Source: Serinus canaria
Taxonomy: Eukaryota; Chordata; Aves; Passeriformes; Fringillidae
NCBI RefSeq assembly: GCF_022539315.1
Contig: NC_066316.1
Span: 32,861,245 to 32,925,244 of the forward strand
Length of the DNA: 64,000 nucleotides
Direction of reading: 5' to 3'
A model generated the notes under the pieces. The model made no database searches and had not been told where the DNA came from. It was given only the letters and a program-made list of their open reading frames with translations. How positions within the stretch are numbered: position 1 is the stretch's first letter; every line of letters begins with the position of its first letter. Position numbers and translations under genes: made by a program. Below are positions 53,401-64,000 of this stretch, piece by piece.

Positions 53401-56372
53401 CAAGAAGCAGCTCAAACTGAAATGTCAGTGAATGCCTAGATTATTGCTTGAAGTGATTGCAAACCCAAAGAAATAAAAAGAGATAAACAATATACCAGGT
53501 GGGGGAGAGTTGTGGTGGTGGTGTTTCTGGTTGCTTGGGTGTTTTTAAGGGCAAAAAACTATAGGCATCCACAGAAAAATGGAGATTAGTATGTCTAGTC
53601 TCTGATCAGGAATCTGACAGAATTGTTTAAACAAGGAGAATCGATTCACAGGGGATAATATCACAGGGAAAACATGCTTGAGCTGCAGATCCACTAATGG
53701 AACTTATGTAATTTCAAAAAAAATTTTGTTGAGACTCCTTCCCCAGCATTCTTAATAAATTGAACTGCCTTAAGAAAAGGATTGAAACTAGTCAATGTGA
53801 GAATCCAAGTACAGGAATAAATCCACAAGTTCCAGGGGAGGGAGAGAATCACAAAAATCTGTGCTGACACTTATACCCTTTAACAAGATCCAAACTTATC
53901 TAGGAATAAAAGTTAATAATTGGATGTGAAATTGACAGTTATCCAAGCTTTGGTTTATAAGTGACTGATTGATAAAACCAGCCAATAAAAACTGATATCA
54001 ACAAAGTTCAAAGCAGTTTAAGAAAGTCATAGTTCAAGTGAGTTCAGTTTAAGAAAGTCATAGTTCAAGTCAGTTCAGTTGGCTGCTCCCATATGAGAGA
54101 ATCCATGAGTCAAGGGTAGTGCTCTCAAAAATGAGGTGGATCAAAGATTAAGGTAATTTTGCAAACTGTAAAAAAAAACCAAAAAGCAAACCCACAGAAT
54201 TCATTATATTCATGATATTCTGAATCTGCTGCATTCCTGTTAGCCCTGTTTCATAAACATATTCTAGAATCAGAATACATCCCATCCTAAGCACAATAAT
54301 CGTCCCAAATATTTTATCTGAAATGTCTTCTCAGAGTGCCATCTCTTTACATCTGAATTTGCTCCTTCTGCCACACATCTCCAAGAAGCCAATGGAACTT
54401 CCTTAGCTCCCAGCTTCTTTTGTATAGGAATTATCTGAATTTGTAGTGCCTTCAGATACAGACAGAATTCCTCTGCAGGGAATTTGTCACAAATAAAGTA
54501 CTATAAGGGAGAGATAAATACAGACTCTACTGAATTCTCTAGAAAACTCTGAACTCTTCATGAAAGCCCAGTTTAACTTGCACTGAAGTATTGTAGTGCC
54601 AGGCAACTACAACAGGTCTTCTCTTCTCCTCACTTAGGCTGTGGACTGAATGACTCCCCAGTGGGGCTTGCTGCATATATTATGGAGAAATTCTCAACCT
54701 GGACAGACAAATCATTTCTGCATAAAGATGATGGAGGCTTGGAAAGGTAAGATCTTAGGTTATGATGTTATTCTGTGAGAAGTCTCATTAAAAGAATGAT
54801 TGGTGGGAACTAATATGAGGATACAGGTAAAATACTGGCCTGTCAAAGCTGAAATTTACGGAGGAAAGACTGACATGACAAGCACTAGTTTAAACTTACA
54901 GCAGACTGCCTGCACACTACTGCTTTAGCATCAGGCAGTTTTGCCCTGAACACACAAGTGGCAACTAATCTGCTGCTTGAAAATAAGTGGAGATTAAGAG
55001 GGATAGCAGTTCTTCAGGGCATGAGCCCAGCATAGAGCACTGAGGAACAGCTTCCAGTAAAATTTCTTCCTCTCTCTCGACAGCAAATACTCTCTTGATG
55101 AGCTTTTGACCAATGTGATGATTTATTGGGTGACATCCTCCATTGTGTCCTCAATGAGATACTACAAGGAAAACTTTTCCAAGGACCCAAGAATTCATGA
55201 CAGGTAATTATAGGCAAGCTGCAAGGCAGATTTGCAAATGAGGTTGAAACACTTGCCTGTGTCAACAGTTTGATCACTTACAACAGCACATTTAATTAGT
55301 TCTGAGAAAAATGAAAGTCCAAATTCTTACTTGCTTTTGATAAACATAGTTAAGGGTCACTTTTCTTTTGAACCTATAATGCACACAAGGTAGCTTGCAG
55401 CCAATACAATGCAAAAGACTTATCAAAGCACCAAGCAAAGTCTTGTGTTCAAAATACAAGTCTATATATTTATTCACCAAACAAATGTGACTTATAACCC
55501 AGTTCAGTGAAAACATAACAGAAGATCATGGGCAATCCTAAGAGAGAAATATAAGAATTAGGAAGGCTACTGCTTGCTGGAGGATAAGCTAAGAACTACA
55601 AGAGTTAAGCACAAACCTGGGGTAGCAACTTGGAGAGAGGTACTTGAAACCCAGCACCTTGTGACAGCTGTTACATTAAGATGATGCTAAAACAGGCTGA
55701 CCACAAAATGTTGCTGAGCAGACTTCTCCAAGTAACTGATCATCTAAACAAGTGGGGGAATCTTTTTCTTGGTGGACTGAACCAGCCCCTTTCCTCTCCA
55801 GAGGGTCATTTGTTATGCATTTGGTGCCAAATTCTAAAGCAAACAGGAGCTGGCTCATTTCTCAAAGAGGTATTGTATCTTGTCATGTAGCACAACACTG
55901 CAGCTTACAAAATATAAGCTCAAAGATGGGAAGCATTTCAAGATCAACCTGTGTGCAAACTTAGCTCTAACTTTGCACCTCTACAGATATCATCTTCTAA
56001 AACTCAGTGATATCTGAATGGAAATGAAGCTCCTCAGTGGAGTACAGACCAGGAGGTACCCTGCATAAAGTAGGGAAACTTCTCCAGCTGAATGATTTCC
56101 CAGAGACAGAGGTTTTCATAGACTTCTCCCAGGACTTGTTTCAACAATGCAATTAACTTATGTCTTCTAGGGTTGCAGTATATGTTCCCACAGGGATTGC
56201 AGCTTTTCCTCAGGAGATTGTACATGTACCACGTGTCTGGGCAAAGCATGTCTACAAGAACATCGTCACTTACACTTACATGCCACGTGGAGGGCATTTT
56301 GCTGCCTTTGAGGAGCCAAAGCTTCTGGCACAAGACATCATGCAGTTTGTCCGAAAAGTGGAACAGCTGTGA
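47294..56372 (+). CDS. EPHX1: Microsomal epoxide hydrolase (gene span with introns)
   Basis: Hydrolyses reactive epoxides to trans-diols in the endoplasmic reticulum. It is an alpha/beta-hydrolase anchored by an N-terminal membrane segment. From the ATG at 48653 the nine coding exons give 471 residues (human 455). A hydrophobic segment lies at about 14-31 and the EPHX1 N-terminal region follows. The oxyanion motif HGWPG is at about 163-167. The nucleophile is Asp242 in GGDWGS, with Glu420 in PQEIVH and His447 in GGHFAAFEEP; these align with human D226, E404 and H431. All splice sites are GT-AG and in phase. An in-frame upstream ATG at 47294 in the probable first exon would add 13 residues. 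The start choice is uncertain; the enzyme identity is firm. Confidence 0.95.
48643..48666 (+). CDS. EPHX1: EPHX1 exon with start codon
   Basis: A 24-base exon between TTTTGTAG and GTGAGT. ATG at 48653 gives MSRI and ends in phase 2, completing Arg with the next exon. The whole exon is also open in the frame from 47294, so it could be internal coding. Confidence 0.7.
49535..49748 (+). CDS. EPHX1: EPHX1 exon: membrane anchor and N-terminal domain
   Basis: CCCCAG acceptor, GTACAG donor. Encodes PFDYSQKNAVLVPVAALGVG then MLLYWL (anchor), DGWWGAGE, and SIRSFKIETSDKEIE, close to mammalian EPHX1. Confidence 0.93.
50547..50727 (+). CDS. EPHX1: EPHX1 exon: N-terminal epoxide hydrolase region
   Basis: Encodes DLHQRLDRFRFTP, FHYGFNSSYL, YWRNQFDWRKQVE and YPHFHTTIE, the conserved EHN region. 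Phase 0 in, phase 1 out. Confidence 0.95.
51512..51742 (+). CDS. EPHX1: EPHX1 exon: oxyanion-hole region
   Basis: Encodes IDIHFIHVKP, PLLMVHGWPGSFYEFYKIIP and CPSIPGYGFSEAS. HGWPG forms the oxyanion hole. Confidence 0.96.
52109..52238 (+). CDS. EPHX1: EPHX1 exon: catalytic Asp
   Basis: Encodes ATARIFHKLMNRLGF and YIQGGDWGSRITTNMAQ. Asp in GGDWGS is the nucleophile that forms the ester intermediate. Confidence 0.96.
52553..52767 (+). CDS. EPHX1: EPHX1 exon: cap region
   Basis: Encodes VKGLHLNLVF and RESGYLHIQATKPDTAG. The middle part is divergent from mammals, as in other EPHX1 lids. Confidence 0.94.
54012..54080. repeat. Short tandem duplication in EPHX1 intron
   Basis: AGTTTAAGAAAGTCATAGTT followed by CAAGT is present twice, offset by about 34 bp. 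Confidence 0.85.
54638..54746 (+). CDS. EPHX1: EPHX1 exon: cap region, second part
   Basis: Encodes LNDSPVGLAAYIMEKFSTW and DGGLER. Acceptor CACTTAG, donor GTAAGA. Confidence 0.95.
55084..55203 (+). CDS. EPHX1: EPHX1 exon: penultimate
   Basis: Encodes KYSLDDLLTNVMIYWVTSS and MRYYKEN. Donor GTAATT, phase 2. Confidence 0.95.
56171..56372 (+). CDS. EPHX1: EPHX1 last exon: catalytic Glu and His
   Basis: Encodes VAVYVPTGIAAFPQEIVHVP, then MPRGGHFAAFEEPKLLAQDI and a TGA stop at 56370. It holds the charge-relay Glu (QEI) and the general-base His (GGH). No strong AATAAA follows; ATTAAA at 57021 is a weak candidate 3' end. Confidence 0.96.
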
Positions 56373-58457
56373 GCCTGCAGTTGAAATATATGCATAGAAT
56401 GGAAACAAGTGGTTCTACCAGTGGCAGAACCTTAGACTGGATTTGTTTAATCCCTCAAAGTAATCACATATAGAAGCCAGCATTTTATTTTGATAATAAT
56501 TACAGTCCTGATTTTTAAAAATCAATTTGTAATGTTTTCATAAGGAAAAAAAAAAAACCAAAAAAAATCCAAAGAGCACCTTGTATTCCTTTGTTCCCAG
56601 CACCCTATCATTGCTGCATTCATAGTTCAAGTATAATAACAGAATATGTAAACAGTTTATTGCAGTAACATTGCACTCAACTGAGTAAGAGAGGTGAAAG
56701 GAACTGGCCAAGGCTTCTGTTTAACAGCTTCTTTAAACACTTGGTCATGTGCATTCTTAAACATGTTACAAGCAGCTTTGGTGGAAGCATAAAAGGTTTT
56801 ATTCTCCTGAGCACAAACACTCCTACATTCAAGTTATATTTTCTTCAAGAGACCTGAGATTTCATATTCAAGTGGGCAGCTGCACATAGGCAGCTTTCTT
56901 CACTCAAAGTTTTTCCCCTATAACAAGCTTAAGAAGCAGCTACTGCACATTGTAAACAGATATTAATGGATACTACAGCAGAGAGGGCACTCTAGTGTTC
57001 TCCAAGCTCAAAAATTTCATATTAAATTCCTACTTCTCATTCCATCCAAGAGGTCAAAGTTAAAGTATGCACCCTCTTCACAAAGGACTTTTACCACCCC
57101 ATTGTGCATTTTTGACCAGTAACAGCAAGTACCCTCACTACCAGTAGGTTTACCTTTCTCTTCAAATGGGATGGAGTTCTTTCAAGCTACTGAAAGCTCA
57201 TTACAGCACAGATAATAGCCCAGCTGACTGAAGACAACTCCAGCAGATATCTAGTTCTAACACATTGCTCTCAGGGCTTCTCTCCTTGTCCCATTCTGCA
57301 GTAGACACCAGCCCAGAAGAATAGACTCAAGTTCTGATTCTAGGTAATACAGTCTGACTAAGAACACGAATTTGGCAGGTAAAGACTGTGATCAAGTTTA
57401 ACACTTTCCCCTGATTTCTATGCATTTAAGAAACATTTAAGTCAAAGTTTCTTCCTCCAGTGAGAGTAATCTTCCATAACTGCAGCAGCACTTCTAACTT
57501 TCTCTGAAGAGGGTTAGCAAAGAAACTGCTTACTTTTATATCTAACCAATTGTCAGGGCTGTTAGGTAAAGATTAGGAAAAAAAAATTGCTTATTGTTAC
57601 CCTGCCTCCACAGTACCAGTCTCTTTCCATTTCCAAGACAGCAGTAGCTACAAGATTTTTTAGTTGCTGACAAGTCTTACTTTGGAATGTCAAGGAACAG
57701 AAAGTGAGCTATAGGAAAGTGTAATATCACCAATATAGATGGACAAGCACTTGAATACTCAAGTAGGGCACACACTCCGGCAGCTGGGCAGCGTCTGGAT
57801 CTGCAGCTGTTGCTCGCAGGGTTGCCAGGGGCCCCTGGAAGCAGCTCCACCCATCTCCCCGGCAGCCCGGGCAGCTCCAGCCCTTTGCAGAGGAACTGCC
57901 TTCATCCTGCCCCATTCTTTACCAGCTGGAAATAAATCCCTCTTCTGAAACAATGCTACTTCTGTGTCCCGCTCCGGTTTTACCCACTGGTTTTCCTGCT
58001 GGGGGAAACCTTTTAAGGACTGCAGGATTTCCTCTCAGAGTTATTTTGCAGGAAGTAACTTCACTTAAGAGCCTATGGGTAACATGGCAAAGGCAGGGTC
58101 AGAAAACGGCCATATTAAAACTCAGAAGGAGATTGGATGTATCCATTGGATGTACCACTTCAGCAAGCACTCAGCAGGGAAGTTTTACTCCCAACACATT
58201 AATTCATCCTGAGTCACAGATCAGGTTCCTAAAGAATCGCTGGACCTGTGTGCAACTGTGCCTTAAGGTGGATTTGCCTTCAACAACAACAAAGGAAATA
58301 AAGACAATATAGGAGCGCAGCAAGATACAGGAAGGCAGTAGACACCATGAAAAAAAAATTCAGACAGACATGGTTCAAAAATACATGGTTACATTTGCTA
58401 AAATTAACAGCTAAAGAAAAGTAATCAATATTCCAGTTAAATTTCTACAGAAACCAT
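56373..58457. other. Convergent 3' flanks of EPHX1 and MAD2L1BP
   Basis: Probably holds the two 3' UTRs. An A-rich run lies at 56543-56572 and a GC-rich patch at about 57.77-57.93 kb. No other gene seen. Confidence 0.5.
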
Positions 58458-58988
58458 TCATTCACTAAAGCCTTTGAGAGTCACGGGTGCTTGGAACCAG
58501 ACATAGTCCTCCCAAGCAGGAGCTGTGTGCTGTGGAGGTGAGGCACTAACATGGAGGTCCCCATCACAGGACAACTTAACAGTCAGCTTCCTCCCTCGGC
58601 TCGGCACTTGGTAGTTGAGCTTGGGCCGGAACCACTCAACACCACAGTCACGGTGGCCCTGGAGCAGGACAAGAGTGCCTGTGACAGGGAGAGCCTTAAG
58701 TTCACTGAAGACATCAGCAACAAACAGGCGGTGAAAGAGCTGGCGAACACAGGGCGCAGTCTGGAGGCTCTCTTCAGCAGAGCCCTCACAGAATGCCTCC
58801 AAATTCAGTTCATAGAGCTCCTTGGGATTCATGACGTTGCCTCCAAGTAGGAAAAGAACTCGAGGAACCAGGGTCAGACTAAACATGACTTCCAGGTGCT
58901 GGAACAATCCCTCCAGCTCTGTCAGCAGCTGCTGGCACTTTCTGCTTGCCAGACCCAGGGAATGCGGTTTCTCAATTCCATCTCCGCC
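58458..58988 (-). CDS. MAD2L1BP: MAD2L1BP exon 2
   Basis: Acceptor TTTTTAAG on the minus strand precedes GGCGGAGATGG. It is 177 codons including the stop, in phase 0 with exon 1, and holds most of the HORMA-like fold. Confidence 0.94.
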   Translation of the reverse strand, partial: GGDGIEKPHSLGLASRKCQQLLTELEGLFQHLEVMFSLTLVPRVLFLLGGNVMNPKELYELNLEAFCEGSAEESLQTAPCVRQLFHRLFVADVFSELKALPVTGTLVLLQGHRDCGVEWFRPKLNYQVPSRGRKLTVKLSCDGDLHVSASPPQHTAPAWEDYVWFQAPVTLKGFSE

Positions 58989-60421
58989 CTTAAAAACAAA
59001 AATTCACATTAACACATTTAGTTGTGTGTCAGGACCCAGGACATCCCTCTGGCCTGAGCAGCCAAGACCCCTGCCAGGGGTCTCAGGGACCCTGGTACAG
59101 AGCCCAAAAATGCCTGTGGTTTTGATTATGACCCATGGAGCAAGTTACCAACCTTAGATGAAGATCTGCATGCCACAACAAATTAAGTAGAATAATAGTG
59201 AAGTTTTCACAAGGTGAAAAAATAGATTTTAGGGTTTTCAGAATGGGGGTTCACGGGGCAAGATGGAGGGATCTGGGCAAGTCCAGCCTTTCTCATTCTT
59301 CTTGGCCTCCATCTTCTGCTGTGATGTTGGCACTTTTAGATTGGTTTAGAGTAGAAGTTCACTGTCTAACAGAGGTGATAGGTATTGGAAAGTAGTTGTA
59401 AATATGGTATATGTAGTTTTTAGTATAAAGACATAACACCACCCCAGGGGAAGGCAGAATGCCTCTGACTGTCCTGCTGAGCCGACCTCGGCAGGACAGG
59501 AGAAAGAATTTTATAGAAAAGATACAATAAACAACACTGAGACCGAGAAATGAAGAGCCCTGACTCCTTCAAGCACCGGGCTGGGAAAAGGGACTTTCCA
59601 ACTTTCCTCAGGGTCACTCTGACAAGCTAGAGACCCCAACAGTTATGAACATGTATTATACTCTGTAGAAAGCATGGCCCATCCCAGAGAGTGAAGGAAC
59701 AAGCAGTTTGTGTTCATTTTAAGAGCTACAGGTACCCACAAGGGGCAGACGCACATCTCTCCACATCAGGAGATGCAAGAGGAACACAAAAGCACAATCC
59801 ATAGCTACTCAGTTGGAATCTTAATCGTGCTACTGAATTCCAATAGGAATTCGAAGCCCATCATTCAAAGATCAGCCATCTCTCTGAAAACTCGGAACAG
59901 TATTTTGTTTGTTTGGTGTTTTGTTTAGAGGTAACAAACAAATCAGTGACACGCTTTGAGCGGAAAGCAGGAAACAATCAATTAAGAACAATTTGTCGGC
60001 ACCTCCAGCAGCCTGAACTTACCGCTGCTTTTGCCTAGTTTTGAGAAGAGGAGGTAACATTTAGGGATGCAGCCACAACAAGCGCTTTACTTTAGAAATA
60101 AAGCACGCTGCCGTGCGAGCCCCCGAGCGAGAACAGGAGCTCTCAAGCAAACCTCAAACGCCATAGCCCCCCTAATCCGCCAGCCCGGAGGCCGCCTCCG
60201 AGCACGGGGATGACCCCGCGGCCGCCGCCCCTCACCTGGGCCGCCCGCCGGCAGAAGTAGGCCAGCTGCTCGTAGGGCAGCGGGAGCTGGTTCCGCTGGT
60301 GCAGGACGTGCTTCAGGAGCTCGCAGGCGAAGCGGTAGCCGCTACCCCGGCACACAGCTCCCGGGAACGCCACGGCCACCGCGGGGCTGCCCAGCACCGA
60401 GCTGTCCCGCCGAGGCCTCAT
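58458..60421 (-). CDS. MAD2L1BP: MAD2L1-binding protein, p31comet (gene span with intron)
   Basis: A HORMA-like adaptor that binds closed MAD2 and, with TRIP13, disassembles the mitotic checkpoint complex. Two exons give 238 residues (human 274). Recognised stretches: FACELLKHVLHQRNQLPLPY in exon 1; SRKCQQLLTELE, LVPRVLFLLGGNVMNPKELY, WFRPKLNYQVPSRGRKLTV and the C-terminal AWEDYVWFQAPVTLKGF in exon 2. The chosen start (60421) gives a short N-terminus. A further in-frame ATG at 60538 would add 39 Arg/Gly-rich residues and is less likely. The acidic N-terminal stretch of mammals is shorter here. The intron contains a solo LTR. Head-to-head with GTPBP2. Confidence 0.94.
59027..59641 (+). mobile_element. 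Solo LTR in MAD2L1BP intron
   Basis: Starts TGTCAGGACC and ends CCCCAACA. It is flanked by GTTGTG (59021-59026) and GTTATG (59642-59647), a 6-bp target duplication with one change. It has a TATAAAG box (about 59427-59433) and ACAATAAACA (about 59524-59533) in LTR order, typical of a passerine ERV LTR. Antisense to the gene, with no internal viral genes. Confidence 0.85.
60236..60421 (-). CDS. MAD2L1BP: MAD2L1BP exon 1
   Basis: 62 codons from MRPRRDSSVLGS to CRRAAQ, ending at a GTGAGG donor, inside the CpG island. Confidence 0.88.
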
Positions 60422-61390
60422 CCCGCCGCGATCCAGGCCCGCCAGCGCCGGGAAACGAGGAGACACTAACACGCCCCCCCAACGGCCGCCGCGGTTTAAA
60501 TGCCGCCGCCGCCGCGGAGCCTCACGGGAGTGGCGCACGGACCGCCCGCGCGCCCCCCGGCGGCAGAGCCGCCACGGTTGGTGGGCGTGGTGGGAGGCGG
60601 GGGTCTCTGCGTAGCCCCGCCCCTCCGCTCCCCCTCCCGATCCCGTCCCGGGCCCGCTCGGCTGAGGCCGTGCCGGCAGCTCGGGCTGCTGCCTGCAGGG
60701 CTATCCGGGAAGGGCCGCAGGAAGCGGCTCCGCAGTCCTCCGCCCCGCTCCCGGCAGCCCGGGCGGCTCCGCTGTCTTGCGGAAGAGCCGCCTTGGCGCT
60801 GCCGCGCGGAGGCGGGAAGTGTGCAGGGAGTGCCGTGTTTGGAAACATTGTGCCCGCCGCCCCATTGGGTGCCGCCTCCAGCACACGGCGAGTGGAGGGC
60901 GGGATGTCGAGAGGAGCCGTTCCGAGGCTGCTTTACAGGAACCGCGGCCACCTGTGCGGAGCGCCACGGAGGGTGTCGGTTGTACACGAACAATGATCCA
61001 GCGTCCCTCTCCGCAGGGCATGCGGCGGGGAAAGAGAAGGCGCAGTGGCCGTGGAACTGGAGATTAGGAATACATTTAGGGGATGCGGCGCACAGCTAGA
61101 GGTTATTTTGCTGTTCCAACCGCCCACCCCATTGGATCGTAATGTGGGCTTTGGGATCGCTCTGCGTCGGGCTGCTTCTGCGTAGTCATGAGGTACCTCC
61201 AATGCCAAACAGCTTCGAAAGTGCCCCGGTTTCCCGAATCCAGAATGATTGATCGCTCGATGTCAATAACCAGGGAACCCGGGGCTGTGAGATGCCAAAG
61301 GGATGACCCACGGGCGTCCGCAGATCCCGGGGAGCGGTGGCGTCCCGCGCGTTGTCGGCCGCGGCCGACAGGCGGCGCCCTCTCCCTTGG

Positions 61391-61409
61391 ACTTCAACTC
61401 CCATCAGCC
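61391..61409 (+). promoter_or_regulatory. ZNF143/SBS-type motif
   Basis: ACTTCAACTCCCATCAGCC resembles the ZNF143 promoter motif ACTACAATTCCCAGAATGC. Confidence 0.5.
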
Positions 61410-61454
61410 CTCGCGGATGGAACCCGTACGGTAGCAAGCTGGTCGTGCCGCGGG

Positions 61455-61473
61455 GCACGCCGGGATGTGTAGT
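61455..61473 (-). promoter_or_regulatory. ZNF143/SBS-type motif, stronger copy
   Basis: On the minus strand this reads ACTACACATCCCGGCGTGC, close to the ZNF143 consensus. It lies 64 bp from the first motif in the opposite orientation and about 170 bp upstream of the GTPBP2 ATG. Confidence 0.6.
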
Positions 61474-61640
61474 TTCGAGCGGGCGGCGCGCGGAGCGTTC
61501 TCGGCGTTGTAGGCGGGCGGGACTCGCTTTCCCGGGGCGCCGCGCGGCGGTCGGTGACGCCGGGGCCGGAGCCGGGCCGGCGGGGCCGGGCGGGGAGCGG
61601 AGCGGGCGCTGCAGGGGGCGGCGGGGCCGCGGTGTCCGCC

Positions 61641-61823
61641 ATGGACTCGCGGGTGTCAGAGCTGTTCGGGGGCTGCTGTCGCCCGGCGGGCGGCGGGGCA
61701 GGCGCAGCGCTGCGCGGGCGCGGGGGGGCCGCGCCTGGCGGCGGCGGCTGCTCGAAGACCAAGAAGAAGAACGGGCGGAGCCGCGGAGGGAAGGCCAACA
61801 ACCCCCCATACCTGCCGCCCGAG
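61641..61823 (+). CDS. GTPBP2: GTPBP2 exon 1
   Basis: 61 codons, phase 0 donor GTGAGC. The N-terminus is nearly identical to mammalian GTPBP2 outside the Gly/Ala-rich segment (about residues 15-38). Confidence 0.95.
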
Positions 61824-64000
61824 GTGAGCTCCGGCAGTCGCCGCGTCCCGTCAGCCGCGGAGGGAACGAGACCAGGCCCGGGGGCGGGGGGCGCTGCCGC
61901 TGAGGGGCGGGAGGGGCTGCAGGTCGGTGCCCCCCCAGAGCGGGTCGGCGCCACGGCCGGACCCCACAGGTTGGGTGGCGGGTCTGGCTGGAGGTGCCGG
62001 CGGTGCTGGTGCGGGGCCGTGCCGGGGTCGGGCTGACAGCAGCCGTAGGAGCTGTCCTGCAGCCCCAGCCCCGCAGCCGTGTGCCCGCCTGCCCCGGGCT
62101 CTCCTCCGGGCCGTGCTCGCGCCCCTGGTGCCAGCGAGTTCCCTGCGGGCTCCACCGGAGCCTGTCCGTGAGTCGTATCGCACTTCCTGGCGTCTGTCTG
62201 TGGGCGCTTTGCCGCCTGCGATCGATATAGCTTCGAAAATAAAGCTTTGCTCGCCTGGTAGTTCCAAACATCCCGTTTGCATCTCTCCCTCCCCGAGAGA
62301 CTATCTGGTGGGTCTGAGCCCCTTTCCAGCTGCCAGACGGGTTCTGGTGACTCCCTTCCCAGCTAATTTGACAGCTGTTTCCTTACATAGGGCTGCAGGT
62401 GGTATGGACAGAGGGTGAGGCACTTGTCTCTTGCAGCAGGAAGAAGTAGCATCGGTAGTACCGCGGGTGTGTGCTCGGCTGGGGCAATTGTCACCGCTCT
62501 CATAGAACTGTCACTGTGGGGAGAATGACGTTGGCTCAGACTCAATTGCTTGGCCCCTGTCAGTGAACTTGCTGTAAAATATATAATAACCTCTGCTGGG
62601 AGGGAGCAATTCCTCCACAAGGCAGGCCTGGGACTCTTGGGAAGATGTGAAAACACCGCTTTGCTACTGTTAGATCTTCTCTACGGGCAGGACTGTGCCC
62701 TGCAGCCGCAGTTTAATTCTTGTTCCTTTCAGCTGGAGGCTGGAGAGTCCCCTGTGGTTTCAAATCAGCTTCCTGTTTCTGGCTACCCTGTGCAGTGTGT
62801 GCCCCAGCAAGTCTAGGCTTGTTGCTTTTCTAGTCTCAAGTTCCTTGGAGAAGACCCACTCCCTTATTTACACAATGGTGCAGTAGGTGAATGGGTTTTG
62901 CTTAGAACTGGAAAGCTGGTAGATGGCAAGAGAGGAAAACCTGCTACTAGTACCTTTTTCTCACAGCACAGCTCTGCTGCCAGAGAACTGAGCTGACAGT
63001 TGAGAACTTCTGTTGGCCTTTTGCCACTGTAAGCACCGCTGTGGTTAAGAGCTGAGCTGGAAGGCAGGGAGAGGGCTGTTGCCTCTCCTGACATGCAAAT
63101 AGGTATCCAGAGGAAAAGGAAGTGCTTATTGTTGCCAGCCCCATTTAGTCTGACCGAGTATGTGGCTTCCTGAGGGCTCCAGCCCTTTCTTAGAGGTCCT
63201 TATACTGAATCACTGGGAAAAAATACTTAAATATTGTATATCTAATTGTTAAATTAGATATTCTATTTGGTAAGCTGGGGCCTGTTTTGGTTGAATTGAG
63301 CTTGATGAGTACCTGGACCTTTCTGTTACAACCCCATCTGATCTTCCCTGAGAAAGTACTTCTGACTGTATTGTGTGTACAGGCAGTCCCAATCAGGTCT
63401 GGTTCTCCAGAACTCTGGCCAGTGACTAGCTGGCAAATGAGTCATTACCTCGCTTCTTTATTTCTGCAGTCCTTCCTTGTAGAGAGAAGATACGTAAGGA
63501 TGTAGAAGGAAGTTAGTGAAAAACTAATTGAGTGAGGGAGAGTATCATTGAGCAGGAGAGGAAGCAGAAGCTTTTGCTCTCAGGCCCCTGTTTCTGTGCA
63601 CATTGGATGGATGGAAGCTGCTGGATAGGGTGGGAGTGGGATGCTCTGGGTGGCATTTTGTGGATCATGGATTGGTGAGGGGGGAGACTTTAAATCATAT
63701 GCTGGCCTGTACCTTTTTGAAACTGGAATTCTCTCTCTCTCTCTCCGTGACTGTTAGGCTGGCCCTATTCTTTACTGTCCAGAAAAAAATTCCCCCCGGA
63801 TAGTATTACCCTTTTGCCCCACTGTAGTTTTGTCCTTTGGTGTTCATGATGTGGCATACAAACAGCACAAACAAACCATAAGGAAAGTTCTAGTCGAGTG
63901 TAGGAAAGAATGGCAAAAGGCTGGGACCTAACACAGTCTCTTTCTGCCACTTTCCCTCTCTTTGAAATCTTCAGCACCAGCTTCAGAATATATGGGCAGC
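61641..64000 (+). CDS. GTPBP2: GTP-binding protein 2, first exon and part of intron 1
   Basis: Only exon 1 (61641-61823, 61 codons) is in the window. It encodes MDSRVSELFGGCCRP, a Gly-rich stretch, a basic KTKKKNGRSRGGK patch and ANNPPYLPPE, then GTGAGC in phase 0. This matches the GTPBP2 N-terminus, with a strong Kozak context (GTCCGCCATGG). GTPBP2 is a translational GTPase that works in ribosome rescue with pelota. The GTPase domain lies beyond the window. Nothing exon-like was recognised from 61824 to 64000. Confidence 0.93.

Larger units (their letters stand above)
60120..62160. promoter_or_regulatory. CpG island, bidirectional promoter
   Basis: About 2 kb of dense CpG covering the first exons of MAD2L1BP (-) and GTPBP2 (+) and the 1.2 kb between their start codons. 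It contains ATTGG (reverse CCAAT) boxes near 60866 and 61131. All long frames here other than the two first exons are GC artefacts. Confidence 0.85.

Noticed and set aside
60496..62271. Several frames of 160-361 codons around 60.5-62.3 kb
   Set aside because: They lie in the MAD2L1BP/GTPBP2 CpG island. Only the two first exons match known proteins; the rest are Arg/Pro/Gly-rich artefacts.

Overview
The window is a stretch of a bird genome, most likely a songbird. It carries truncated CR1 LINE fragments and avian-type solo LTRs. The genes are compact and vertebrate-style, with GT-AG exons and CpG-island promoters. The protein-coding content lies in the right-hand 37 kb (about 27.3-64 kb). The left 27 kb is mostly intergenic, with repeats and one decayed gene copy.

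Region by region. (1) 1-4.5 kb is intergenic with a CR1 fragment. (2) 4.5-8.6 kb holds the relic of a plasminogen-type gene: promoter, exon 1, traces of exons 2 and 3, and recognisable exons 4 and 5. It has lost its start codon and first splice donor, and it has an in-frame stop. (3) 8.6-27.2 kb is gene-poor, with CR1 fragments and small tandem repeats. (4) 27.3-42.25 kb is a plasminogen-like gene on the + strand. It has a signal peptide, a PAN domain and kringles 1-4, all open with canonical splice sites. The exons expected for kringle 5 and nearly all of the serine-protease domain are missing. Only the last protease exon survives (41974-42132), and its catalytic serine position reads Val. 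An avian solo LTR sits in the gap. Read as spliced exons, the locus encodes about 489-493 residues that end just after kringle 4, the layout of angiostatin (plasminogen K1-4). (5) 42.3-46.9 kb is intergenic, with a diverged ~1-kb tandem duplication headed by (GATT)n tracts. (6) 47.0-56.4 kb is EPHX1, microsomal epoxide hydrolase, complete on the + strand. (7) 58.46-60.42 kb is MAD2L1BP (p31comet) on the - strand, in two exons, with a solo LTR in its intron. (8) 61.64 kb to the window end is the first exon and part of intron 1 of GTPBP2 on the + strand, divergent from MAD2L1BP across a shared CpG island with two ZNF143-type motifs.

The genes do not form an operon-like unit. The MAD2L1BP/GTPBP2 head-to-head pair is an ancient vertebrate arrangement sharing a promoter region. 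EPHX1 and the plasminogen-like gene are both liver-type genes by family. The plasminogen-like promoter keeps a near-consensus HNF1 site, also recognisable in the decayed upstream copy, which points to a tandem duplication of a liver-expressed gene. The most notable element is the protease-less, four-kringle plasminogen paralogue. No tRNA, rRNA, CRISPR or known ncRNA gene was recognised.
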